A DNA stretch of 35,788 bases from CAZNER01 sp964572065 (GTDB lineage: Bacteria > Patescibacteriota > Dojkabacteria > JAHIVN01), in the NCBI GenBank assembly GCA_964572065.1, contig CAZNER010000014.1, positions 1-35,788 of the forward strand, read 5' to 3'. Of the stretch, positions 1 to 7,806 are shown piece after piece. Made by a program: the position numbers and the translations under genes. Position 1 is the stretch's first letter. Every line of letters starts with the position of its first letter. Under the pieces are notes generated by a model that was given only the letters and a program-made list of their open reading frames with translations, did not search any database and was not told the DNA's origin.

Positions 1-1434
1 TCCTTAAGAAAAGGAAGAGTCGCTCTCATTTCTTCTTTTATAATCTTTCTAGTATTGGATTTGTTTCTAGTAATCGAATATAAAGCAAGAGGCGTAAATG
101 CAGTAGGTTATAAGTTAATGGAAAAAGTAAACGATGCTTTTGAGTCGGGATCTAATATAGTGACATCCTTATGGGAACCTGATATAAAACATGATGGAAA
201 TATAACCTCAGCTTTAATCGTTGGAATTGATTCTAGAAATGTAGAATTCACAGGAACTGAATTTATAAACACACAGCCAGAAGGTCAGGCAGGTACACGT
301 AATACAGATACAATAATACAATTAATCTATAATCATGATGATGGTACTGTATCAATGATATCTGTCCCAAGAGATATGGGTGTTGATGTCGAAAAAGACT
401 GTCTTGATTTCCATGGCAGCTTACATTGGGTTTATGATAAAAGCCAATCAGCAAACTGTCCTGGTGGAGGAGTACAAACTTTAATTGAAACAGTAGAAGG
501 AATAACAGGAATTGACATACATTACTATACATTTGTATCATTAGAGGCGTTCGTTGATATCATAGATGCAGTTGGAGATACAAATGAGAATGGTGAACAT
601 GGCATATGGATTGACAATCCTAAAAATGTATATGAACTTTATCCAATCAATGACTATGGATGGGAAAGTGTATACTTCCCTCAAGGAAGACAATTTCTTA
701 CCTCAGAAGAGGCATTGAAATATGCACGAAGCAGGAAAGCTAGCTCTGACTTTGACAGAGCTGAAAGACAACAGATAGTTATCCAAGCCGTTAAAGATAA
801 GATCATGTCTTCAGACACTTTATCAAATCCTAAAAAGATATATTCTCTAATCAAATCTTTTAAAAATAATGTGCTATTTAGCGAACCTAATTTAGATGAG
901 ATACGAGCCGCTTTAAATATAGCAAGGGACTTAAATACATCTGAAATAGTACATGTCGTCTTGGATCCCGAATTAGGTGGACATGAAGTATATATAAACA
1001 AACAGCCGCATGACCGTTTAACAGCTCAATATTATATGGTTCCAACTCATTGGAAGGATTGTCCGGGTAATGAATTCTGCAGAGTACAAGAATTTATTCA
1101 AAAGATACTAAATTACCCTCAGGTTTATGAAGAACAGGCAAGGATATTTGTTTATGCAAGAAGTTATAACTCTATTTATGAACCTAATTTTGATAATGAT
1201 ACATACAACCAAATCAAAGATAACGGATTACCAATAACACTTAACGAAAGCAAATATATAGCTAACATTGACTCAAATGAAGACATCATTCTCTATGATT
1301 TTTCAGATAGTGAAAAAACTAATACTCTCAAAGCATTATCAGATAAGCTGGGTGTTAGTGTAACTCAAGGTAGCGAAGCCCCTAATATACAAATCAATGA
1401 TGAGGATATAGCTATTGTAATTAATGGGAAATAA
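1..1434 (+). CDS. LCP-family (LytR-CpsA-Psr) cell-wall glycopolymer ligase, 5' end cut by the window edge
   Basis: LCP proteins are membrane-anchored phosphotransferases that move undecaprenyl-phosphate-linked glycopolymers onto peptidoglycan on the outer face of the membrane. The frame is open from base 1, and the first visible codons encode a hydrophobic helix (RVALISSFIIFLVLDLFLVI), so the gene begins upstream and the TTG at 55 is not its start. The LCP core is clear: ALIVGIDSRN, then GTRNTDTIIQLIY, ISVPRDMGVDV and the late arginine motif ARSRKASSDFDRAERQQ. About 110 C-terminal residues, containing IANIDSNEDIILYDFS, resemble a LytR_C-type domain (less certain). It ends 7 bases before the convergent end of the next gene. 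The WecA-like transferase at 6094 could supply lipid-linked precursor for such an enzyme. Family call is strong; the substrate is unknown. Confidence 0.9.
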   Translation, partial: SLRKGRVALISSFIIFLVLDLFLVIEYKARGVNAVGYKLMEKVNDAFESGSNIVTSLWEPDIKHDGNITSALIVGIDSRNVEFTGTEFINTQPEGQAGTRNTDTIIQLIYNHDDGTVSMISVPRDMGVDVEKDCLDFHGSLHWVYDKSQSANCPGGGVQTLIETVEGITGIDIHYYTFVSLEAFVDIIDAVGDTNENGEHGIWIDNPKNVYELYPINDYGWESVYFPQGRQFLTSEEALKYARSRKASSDFDRAERQQIVIQAVKDKIMSSDTLSNPKKIYSLIKSFKNNVLFSEPNLDEIRAALNIARDLNTSEIVHVVLDPELGGHEVYINKQPHDRLTAQYYMVPTHWKDCPGNEFCRVQEFIQKILNYPQVYEEQARIFVYARSYNSIYEPNFDNDTYNQIKDNGLPITLNESKYIANIDSNEDIILYDFSDSEKTNTLKALSDKLGVSVTQGSEAPNIQINDEDIAIVINGK

Positions 1435-1441
1435 AACTACG

Positions 1442-2068
1442 CTAAATAATCATCTCTTTTAACTTTTTGTTTATTCTCATCTTACCCTTTTCCTTTAAGA
1501 GCCCTTCATATCTCCATTCTTCGATACTATCTTTATATAAAAGTAATGTAGGATGTTTTTGTACATTCAATTTTCCCGACAATGTTGGATACTCTCTAGC
1601 ATCAAGCTTAAAAATATCTACCTCTTGTTTAATGCCTTGTAATAAATCACTGAATGATACAGAGTATGCTCTACAATCTAAATCTTCATCCCTCCATACA
1701 TCAATTAATTTATATCCTTTCTGCTTCACTATTTTATCAAAATTCTTTTTATTAATAATAACAGCTTTTGGAGGGGTTTTCGCAGGCTGGCATCCGTAAC
1801 GTTCACGCCAAAGCCACTTTGCAGTTCTTGGATCATTCTTAATTCTTTTTCGTATCTTATCTTCCTCGTCTTTATTTCTTGCATATAATATACAGCCTAC
1901 AGGACACGCATCTGGAAGAGTACATTTTAAACATTCAGTACATTTGCTCTTATCAACCGCCACTTTACCTTTCTTTTTATCAAAATAAAAAGCACCAGTA
2001 GGGCAGACTTCAATTCCACCACACTCTTGAGCTTCATCACATAGATTATGGTTTATAATAATAGGCAT
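1442..2068 (-). CDS. Ferredoxin (two 4Fe-4S motifs) fused to a thioredoxin-fold domain
   Basis: The first ~60 residues carry two iron-sulfur motifs. The second is regular (C43-x2-C46-x2-C49-x5-C55-P-x2-C59). The first is widely spaced (C10-x5-C16-x5-C22-P). After a basic linker, residues ~100-208 look like a thioredoxin fold: KLIDVWRDEDLDCRAY in place of the active-site strand, then NVQKHPTLLLYKD with the cis-proline, then WRYEGLL. The usual CxxC is missing and only one cysteine (DLDC) is left, so a normal dithiol mechanism is not possible. A role in electron transfer or as a redox sensor is inference. The start ATG is preceded by TATATAG-like sequence only ~6 bases upstream and has no Shine-Dalgarno. 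It is convergent with the LCP gene. Confidence 0.75.
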   Translation of the reverse strand: MPIIINHNLCDEAQECGGIEVCPTGAFYFDKKKGKVAVDKSKCTECLKCTLPDACPVGCILYARNKDEEDKIRKRIKNDPRTAKWLWRERYGCQPAKTPPKAVIINKKNFDKIVKQKGYKLIDVWRDEDLDCRAYSVSFSDLLQGIKQEVDIFKLDAREYPTLSGKLNVQKHPTLLLYKDSIEEWRYEGLLKEKGKMRINKKLKEMII

Positions 2069-2115
2069 AATAAACTATATATCGTGGTTAATACTATTTC
2101 AAATTATTACAAATT

Positions 2116-2748
2116 TTATTTTAACTTAAATCTTTTAACTGCATTTAATGTTGCCCATCCAGCAAATATACCTCCTGCACAAATACAAATACCGCCTACT
2201 AAATCACGATACATACCTCCAATTCTCGCAAACGTCTGAGATGTAAGAATAAGCATAGTTACTTCAGTACCTCCAAAAATACACGACCTAATAATTAAAT
2301 CCGATTTACTTTTTCTATTTCCAACAAACTTTAAAAAAGGTTTTATAGTTGGAAGTAGAATACAACAACCATAAAAGGCTATACCTAATATTTCTCCCAT
2401 CCACAATCCGTCAGGATCAAGTTCATTTACTGGGGGAAATGGTCCACCATCTGAAACAACATCCCTCATAAATTTACTTGCAATATTTACTACTTCTAAA
2501 AGTCTGCCAGTATTTGACAAGAGTAAACCCCTAAATGATTCAACTCTATCTGACAAACTTAATGGTTCAAAATGAAATACTCGAATAAATTCCGGCTTTA
2601 CACCAAAGCGTTCACAAAAACCTTGAGCTCTTTTAAAAATATCTATTACAGGTGCTGCTGCACTAATGATAGTTTCTCGGAAATTTCCACTAGATAAACT
2701 TAATGTTTCTACTCCGCTAGCTGCAACTTGTGTTTCTATACCAATCAT
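2116..2748 (-). CDS. Uncharacterised protein with three probable C-terminal membrane helices
   Basis: I do not recognise the family. The N-terminal ~110 residues are soluble-looking and rich in Ser, Val, Phe and Glu, with a short acidic/proline stretch (PFPPVNELDPDG). Three hydrophobic segments follow: MGEILGIAFYGCCILLPTIK, IIRSCIFGGTEVTMLILTSQ and DLVGGICICAGGIFAGWATL. The protein ends with a basic tail (KRFKLK). Lysine is scarce compared with neighbouring proteins, which may mark a different origin or simply its membrane nature. A TGATATAAT extended -10 lies ~35 bases upstream of the ATG on the minus strand, at the end of ychF, so it may have its own promoter. The helix pattern is loosely reminiscent of small pilin or secretion-channel subunits, but there is no motif to support that. 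Confidence 0.6.
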   Translation of the reverse strand: MIGIETQVAASGVETLSLSSGNFRETIISAAAPVIDIFKRAQGFCERFGVKPEFIRVFHFEPLSLSDRVESFRGLLLSNTGRLLEVVNIASKFMRDVVSDGGPFPPVNELDPDGLWMGEILGIAFYGCCILLPTIKPFLKFVGNRKSKSDLIIRSCIFGGTEVTMLILTSQTFARIGGMYRDLVGGICICAGGIFAGWATLNAVKRFKLK

Positions 2749-2785
2749 ATTATAAGATGCTTTAATATGACATAATTATATCATA

Positions 2786-3880
2786 CTACGCCCCATGTCT
2801 TATAATAATAACATCACCTTTGTTCACTATATACTCTCTTCCTTCTAATCTCACCTTTCCAGTTTCCCTGCATTTCAGCCACCCCTTATATTTTATAAAA
2901 TCCTTATAAGAAATGACATCAGCCGCTATAAATTTATTTGCGAAATCTGTATGAATAGCACCAGCCGCTTTTACTATATTATCACCTTTATAAATAGTCC
3001 AAGCTCTAGATTCTTTTTCACATGCGGTAAAAAAACTTATCAATCCAAGCAGTTCATAGCATTCTCGTACCAATAAATCTAAAGGTCTTTCTTTTAAATC
3101 AAACTCCTTCAACATCTCAACACGTTCCTCTTCATTAATCTGCGACAGCTCAACTTCGAGCTTTGCATCTAGAATCATTAATTTTTGATCCTTTCCTAAT
3201 TTAAAATCCTTTCTTAATTTCTCATACAATTTATTATTTATATTCTCCTGAGCCTCATTCACTAAATATATAATAGGTTTATCCGTTAATAGAAATAGTT
3301 CTTTTCTATATTTTTTAATATCTTCGTTACTCGCTTTTTTAAAATCGTATGCCAATTTCCCTGAATTTAAGTGGCCTAGTAATTCCTTTAAAAACTTTAC
3401 CACTTCAGTTAAGCTTTCATCACCTTTTGCCTGCCTTTCAATCTCTTTATACTTTTTTTCCACAAATTCAGAATCTTTAATCATAAGTTCAGTTTCAATA
3501 GTCTGAATATCTCTTGATGGATCAATAACTTTATCAACATGTGTTACATTTGCATCCTTAAATCTGCGTATCACGTGAACAATAGCATCAACTTCCCGTA
3601 TATGTGATAAAAATTTATTCCCTAATCCTTCTCCTTTTGAAGCGCCTTTCACTAAACCTGCAATATCAACAAACTTTATAACTGCTGGAATGGTTCTTTG
3701 GCTTTTTTCAATTTCAGCAAGTTTATCAAGCCTATCATCATTTACTGGAATAATACCAACATTGGGTTCTATTGTACAAAATGGATAATTCTCTGCGGGT
3801 ACAGAATTTGCAGTTAATGCATTAAATATTGTTGACTTACCAACATTTGGAAGTCCTACAATTCCTAAAGATAAATTCAT
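2786..3880 (-). CDS. ychF: Ribosome-associated GTPase/ATPase YchF (OLA1 family)
   Basis: YchF is a universally conserved Obg-related P-loop NTPase that binds ribosomes and prefers ATP. The P-loop GLPNVGKST is at residues 9-17, with the Obg-type switch II DIAGLVKGASKGEGLGNKFL. The base-specificity motif is NEAQE, the NxxE form known for YchF rather than NKxD, consistent with relaxed nucleotide preference. A helical insertion sits in the middle. The C-terminal TGS-like domain contains IHTDFANKFIAADVISY and ends in GDVIIIRHGA. Length (364 aa) is normal for the family. It is transcribed toward the orphan membrane protein; a possible TATACT -10 lies 20 bases upstream of the ATG. Confidence 0.97.
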   Translation of the reverse strand: MNLSLGIVGLPNVGKSTIFNALTANSVPAENYPFCTIEPNVGIIPVNDDRLDKLAEIEKSQRTIPAVIKFVDIAGLVKGASKGEGLGNKFLSHIREVDAIVHVIRRFKDANVTHVDKVIDPSRDIQTIETELMIKDSEFVEKKYKEIERQAKGDESLTEVVKFLKELLGHLNSGKLAYDFKKASNEDIKKYRKELFLLTDKPIIYLVNEAQENINNKLYEKLRKDFKLGKDQKLMILDAKLEVELSQINEEERVEMLKEFDLKERPLDLLVRECYELLGLISFFTACEKESRAWTIYKGDNIVKAAGAIHTDFANKFIAADVISYKDFIKYKGWLKCRETGKVRLEGREYIVNKGDVIIIRHGA

Positions 3881-3955
3881 AATGAAATGTTTGAGAAAAT
3901 AGTATAAATATAATTAATTTTATCATTTTATACTACTATATAAAAGGAAATATAA

Positions 3956-5023
3956 CTATTTTGGTAAATATTTTGGAGGATTCAATAAACCATCAGCAAC
4001 TAACTTTTTGCAAATACTCACATCATCTAATCCTATCTTTCCAATATATAAATCCTTCAACTTTCCCTTATTCCCTAAATAATCCTTTATTTGATAATAT
4101 CCTTGAAGATATACATGATCTTTCAAAAAACCTCCACCGCGAAATACCCGATAGGTAATATCCCAGCATCTACTATCATCATAACAATATGAATTAATTT
4201 TTTCAAAACATTCTCTAAAATCAGCCCCCTGATATACAAGGTCTACTGCTATTGCTCTTAAAGCAAACCTCCTTTTACTTTGAATAGTTTCTACCTTATT
4301 TTTTTCTTCCATATATGTAGCAATTCCTTCTTCTGTTGATAAATAATTCGGTAAACCCGAAACAAATATTTTAAAAGGCTGTATATAACCATTTTCTCCC
4401 CTCAACACATGAACATTAATTTCATGTATTTTTAACCTTTTAACAGCAAGTTTTGAATATTTTTTATATTTATTTAACTTAATAATCCTCTTTACAGCTA
4501 ATACTGAAGCTGAATGTTTATTAACTCTCACAACACTCCAATTCTTGATACCTAATTTTTTTAAATAATTCTTTATATCACAAGCAAGTTCCCAAGACGA
4601 TATCTTCTCTAATCCCGATTCAGTAATATATTCTCTATCCCTTAAATTACTAAGTAAATCTTTTGCTTTCTTTATTAATAATTTTGATGGTCTTCCATAC
4701 AACTCCTCTGATAATCCAATTAGAATTTTCTTATTACCTAAATTTTTTAAAAATCTATTTTTTAATTCTAACTCTTTAATCTTATTCTTAAATATTTTCC
4801 CAATTGTATCTGAAGGAGGATTCAACTCGTTTAATATTAATTCAGCCTTTTGAGGATTATAACGTAGATTCCGGTATATAAACTGTGGATTTTTTATCTT
4901 TCCCTTTAAAAAATTTCTCTTTTCTTTATGCAGGTTCTTTGCTTCAATATACCTAGTAATCTCTAATTTTAAGGACAAATCAAGAATGGCTTTATCAATT
5001 TTTTTATAAACGCCTATATCCAT
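3956..5023 (-). CDS. DUF1704/MATCAP-type zinc carboxypeptidase
   Basis: The signature of the DUF1704 (PF08014) family is present: the zinc motif HEINVHVLRGENG with H200, E201 and H205, and the downstream TEEGIATYME with glutamates at 231-232, which supplies the third ligand and the 'QEGLA/TEEGLA' motif. Animal relatives (MATCAP) remove the C-terminal tyrosine of tubulin; in bacteria the substrate is unknown, so only metallocarboxypeptidase activity is a reasonable guess. The N-terminal ~190 residues are basic and helical. Length (355 aa) fits the family. A TATACT -10 box at 5029-5034 lies five bases before the ATG on the minus strand, so the transcript is probably leaderless. The gene follows 141 bases of non-coding sequence after the decayed Gmad2 gene. 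Confidence 0.88.
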   Translation of the reverse strand: MDIGVYKKIDKAILDLSLKLEITRYIEAKNLHKEKRNFLKGKIKNPQFIYRNLRYNPQKAELILNELNPPSDTIGKIFKNKIKELELKNRFLKNLGNKKILIGLSEELYGRPSKLLIKKAKDLLSNLRDREYITESGLEKISSWELACDIKNYLKKLGIKNWSVVRVNKHSASVLAVKRIIKLNKYKKYSKLAVKRLKIHEINVHVLRGENGYIQPFKIFVSGLPNYLSTEEGIATYMEEKNKVETIQSKRRFALRAIAVDLVYQGADFRECFEKINSYCYDDSRCWDITYRVFRGGGFLKDHVYLQGYYQIKDYLGNKGKLKDLYIGKIGLDDVSICKKLVADGLLNPPKYLPK

Positions 5024-5028
5024 AGAGA

Positions 5029-5034
5029 AGTATA
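5029..5034 (-). promoter_or_regulatory. -10 box (TATACT) for the DUF1704 gene, leaderless geometry
   Basis: On the minus strand TATACT is separated from the ATG by only AGAGA read in reverse (5 bases), which places the expected transcription start at or within one base of the start codon. No convincing -35 was found. Confidence 0.45.
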
Positions 5035-5163
5035 CATTTCATATCTAACATCCTATATATACAAACGGATTGTATCATAAGATCGAAATATGTGAAACAT
5101 CTCTTAAGATTAACAAAACATTAATAAATTGAAAACCAATTAGAGAGGTTAATTCTAATAAGT

Positions 5164-5742
5164 TTACCTAAATATAACAGGAATTGTAAATACATGTTCT
5201 GCACTTCCATCTATTGCAGAGATCTCATAAAAACGAATGAATCCCTAACCCGAACCTGGAGAATTCCATATTACAGTCTCACTAAAAGGATTTAATTGAC
5301 CGATATCACCATCTGTCGTAATGTAACTTTTAATAAAACCTGTCCATTCCCCTGAACAATTCCTACCATAAATGTAGCCTCAAATACTCATGCTTTTCCT
5401 TTTATTTCAAAACTCGAACCAAGTGTGTCATTACTGTATGTTTTAATCACGATTATTTCCTCACCCGAAGAACTATTTTAGCAAGAATTACCTGATTTAT
5501 CTATAGATTCATCTGCGATTTGATCATCACCATTTAAATCACGATCCAGCACCTCTTCAACATCATAGATATAACTTTTTAAATTAGACACTTGAGCTTC
5601 TAAATCTTCGTTCGTTAATTTCAGTTCTGTTGTTTCAGAAATATGTTTATTTAACTCTGAATAAACATATACAGCAACACCTAATGAAATAATAACTAGT
5701 AGTAATATAAATACAAGCCACTCCTAGAAGTGGCTTTTTCAT
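5164..5742 (-). pseudogene. Decayed anchored protein with a Gmad2 immunoglobulin-like domain
   Basis: This otherwise empty stretch holds a broken gene of ~193 codons on the minus strand. From ATG (5740-5742) it reads MKKPLLGV. After a one-base shift, it continues as a membrane helix (LLLVIISLGVAVYVYSELNK) and a coiled-coil-like region (LTNEDLEAQVSNLKSYIYDV), then an acidic linker that ends in a stop after KSGNSC. The same frame continues as EEIIVIKTYSNDT, FEIKGKA, an in-frame TGA, then VFEATFMVGIV. A second shift leads to SGEWTGFIKSYITTDGDIG, then ETVIWNSPGSG, an in-frame TAG, and IRFYEISAIDGSAEHVFTIP before a natural TAA at 5164-5166. The order G.A..FEATF...G....F.EISA.DG....IPV is that of Gmad2 domains. 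Two frameshifts and three stops make an active gene unlikely; sequencing error is the alternative. Confidence 0.7.
5715..5739. terminator. 8-bp hairpin with T-run on the plus side, downstream of the ferredoxin gene
   Basis: AAGCCACT and AGTGGCTT form an 8-bp stem around a 6-base loop, followed by TTT on the plus strand. Read on the minus strand it lies 33 bases after the ferredoxin stop and is followed by GTATTTATA, so it may end that transcript. It also overlaps the first codons of the decayed gene, so it could be fortuitous there. Confidence 0.5.
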
Positions 5743-5771
5743 AAGAGCAGTATAGTAAATAAATTATTCTA

Positions 5772-5999
5772 TTATTCATTAGGGAAAACTTTTTTCCCCT
5801 TTGAATCTTTCAGTTCTATTGCTAAAACTGGACATGATTGAGCTGCCTGTAAAATAGTATCATCATCATCAATTTCTCCTGATTTTACTTCAGCTTTGTT
5901 ATCTGAATTAAGTTTAAAAGTTTTACCTGCTAATGCAACACAAGTACCACAGCTGATACATTTATCCTTGTCTATCTTAATTTTATATTTTGTCGCCAT
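5772..5999 (-). CDS. Small ferredoxin, one [4Fe-4S] (or [3Fe-4S]) cluster
   Basis: A 75-residue soluble electron carrier. Cysteines C14-x2-C17-x2-C20 (CISCGTC) and a distant C56-P (QSCPVLAIEL) are the ligand set of the single-cluster 4Fe-4S ferredoxins of the Fer4_13/Fer4_15 type. The middle is very acidic (GEIDDDDTI), normal for ferredoxins. The partner enzyme is unknown; the ferredoxin-thioredoxin fusion at 1442 and the nitroreductase at 10678 are the other redox proteins in the window. It stands alone: the next gene on the same strand starts ~95 bases upstream. Confidence 0.93.
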   Translation of the reverse strand: MATKYKIKIDKDKCISCGTCVALAGKTFKLNSDNKAEVKSGEIDDDDTILQAAQSCPVLAIELKDSKGKKVFPNE

Positions 6000-6093
6000 A
6001 AATCTTTCAATTAAAAATTAAATACCTTTTTTGTAATTAATCACGATATTTATTATTCCAAACAAAAAAAAATTAGTCAATTCATTATATAAA

Positions 6094-7302
6094 CTAATAT
6101 GCATATCTACTTTCCGGACTCTCCGGTACATCATCTTTATCCCCTCCTTTTGGATCTTGAGGCTCATTCTTTCTCTTTAAATTGAAACCTTTTTTTAAAA
6201 GATAGGATACAAAACTAAAACCAAAAAGGACTATTAAAACTATAATGGTAATTATTGTAACCTTTGGCAAATCTGCACTCGCGAAAGCTATCACAGCACA
6301 TATTCCTACTGCTAACCATTCTACATATGCTATCTTCTTCTCAGAGAGACCTAATTTTAACAGCCTATGATGAAGATGAGTATCATCTCCTATTGTTGTA
6401 ACCTTAAATACATCAAAGAAATTAGTTACTCCAGCCCTATTTATTCTTCCTACCATAACCCAAACCATATCAATTATCGGAATCGCAAGTACAATTACAG
6501 ATGTTGAGACCTTTACACCACCAAGAATAGATAAAACTGCAATTAAAAAGCCATAAATAACTACAGCTGTCCCTCCAATTATTTTTGAAGGATTTATATT
6601 AAATGGTAAAAAGCCCATTAACCCCCCTGCCATAATAGAAGCCATTAACGCTGTTTCTAAATTCCCTAACTTAACACTAATTAAAAGAATAGCTATAAAA
6701 GATATAATTGTCACTCCCTCACCTAATCCATCTATCCCAAATATCCAATTCATAGCATTCATCATAATTAAAATCCATATAATAGTAATAATATCTGCTG
6801 GAAGAGCAATAGAATACTGATTTGCAAAAAGATTAAAAGGTATAACTAACCATCTTAAATTTATACTTGTTCCAAAAGGCATTTGTATACTATCGATACT
6901 AATGCCTACTGATATAACTATCAAAGCCGCAATCAGTTGAAACAAAAACTGATATTTTCTTTCTATCTCATACCTATCATCTACTATCCCCGTTATTAAC
7001 AATATCAGAACCCCTAATATAATAGCAATGATTTGTTTGTTCAAATCACCTGTAACCGTCATCATAATTATGAAAGGAATTATTACTGCAACCACACCTG
7101 CCCTTGGAGTCAATTTCTTCTTCAATCTGGTCTTCTTACTTGTATCTGTAGGTTTGCGAAGACTTGCAGGAATATCAAGTATTTTTAATTTCTTTGCTAG
7201 AAAACCAATCAATGGTGTTAATAAAAAAGAAAATAATAGAGTTAAAGCAAAATATGGCATATATTCTAAATATGGCTGTATAGTATTCTGTATATACCCC
7301 AT
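6094..7302 (-). CDS. WecA/MraY-like undecaprenyl-phosphate sugar-1-phosphate transferase (GT4-type)
   Basis: A polytopic membrane enzyme (about 10 helices) of the PNPT family, which moves a UDP-sugar's sugar-1-phosphate onto undecaprenyl phosphate to begin glycopolymer synthesis. Visible motifs: the substrate loop LTPRAGVV, the Mg-binding GIVDDRYEI, NAMNWIFGIDGLGEG, IPIIDMVWV, and GDDTHLHHRLL, the HLHHRLL being the WecA/TagO/Rgp form rather than MraY. A charged tail (~25 residues, KNEPQDPKGGDKDD) is cytoplasmic-looking. I chose the ATG at 7300-7302; a TTG at 7312-7314 directly abuts the upstream TGA and would add four residues. It is likely cotranscribed with the two genes upstream (FemAB-like and small membrane protein). 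It could feed lipid-linked sugars to the LCP ligase. The exact sugar cannot be told. Confidence 0.88.
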   Translation of the reverse strand: MGYIQNTIQPYLEYMPYFALTLLFSFLLTPLIGFLAKKLKILDIPASLRKPTDTSKKTRLKKKLTPRAGVVAVIIPFIIMMTVTGDLNKQIIAIILGVLILLITGIVDDRYEIERKYQFLFQLIAALIVISVGISIDSIQMPFGTSINLRWLVIPFNLFANQYSIALPADIITIIWILIMMNAMNWIFGIDGLGEGVTIISFIAILLISVKLGNLETALMASIMAGGLMGFLPFNINPSKIIGGTAVVIYGFLIAVLSILGGVKVSTSVIVLAIPIIDMVWVMVGRINRAGVTNFFDVFKVTTIGDDTHLHHRLLKLGLSEKKIAYVEWLAVGICAVIAFASADLPKVTIITIIVLIVLFGFSFVSYLLKKGFNLKRKNEPQDPKGGDKDDVPESPESRYAY

Positions 7303-7314
7303 TATTTTATCCAA

Positions 7315-7806
7315 TCAACTAATACAAATTAAAAGTATCTCATTCACTGCAATTAATTCAAATATATATAAACCTGTCATTATAATACATATCATAAGTG
7401 TTAATTTTTTATTCATAAAGTAAACTCTTTGCAGTAATCTGACATTCAAGAAACCTAAAACAATAAGTAAAACTGGTATAGAAAAAATAAATATTTTGGG
7501 ATAACTATCCCATCTCTCGTTATAAGTATCATAAATAATTGGTACATCTGGCGGAAGCTTATCATAGTATTTCCCTATTAATATGGTAGTTATAATACTA
7601 ACACTTATAACTGTAGTAATTGTAGCCCAAATTAAACCATTACGCCAGAAGGGAATTGCCGTAAAATTCTCCTCAACTCTTTTAAACTTTCTCTTTAATT
7701 TAAAAAAAAATTCTATTTTTGAAGACGGTAAATCTAAATCTAGCTGTTTCTTCTCTTTGCTTATTTGATTTTTCTTCTTATCTGCTTTTAATTTCCTTTT
7801 TAACAT
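7315..7806 (-). CDS. Small three-helix membrane protein of unknown function
   Basis: A basic N-terminus of ~45 residues (KADKKKNQISKEKKQ and later FFFKLKRKFKRVEE) precedes three hydrophobic segments: GLIWATITTVISVSIITTIL, KIFIFSIPVLLIVLGFLNV and LTLMICIIMTGLYIFELIAV. The loop after the first helix (KLPPDVPIIYDTYNERW) resembles the LPxxIPIHxx turn of DUF1648-like membrane proteins, though this is a weak match. The start overlaps the end of the FemAB-like gene by 29 bases and its TGA stop lies 12 bases before the ATG of the WecA-like gene, so the three are probably one operon. Confidence 0.7.
   Translation of the reverse strand: MLKRKLKADKKKNQISKEKKQLDLDLPSSKIEFFFKLKRKFKRVEENFTAIPFWRNGLIWATITTVISVSIITTILIGKYYDKLPPDVPIIYDTYNERWDSYPKIFIFSIPVLLIVLGFLNVRLLQRVYFMNKKLTLMICIIMTGLYIFELIAVNEILLICIS

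Noticed and set aside
5164..5742. In-frame TGA in the Gmad2-like region (KGKA*VFEATF) as evidence of UGA recoding (Trp or Gly)
   Set aside because: Other genes in the window end in TGA, and the same region also has TAA and TAG interruptions and two frameshifts, so decay explains it.
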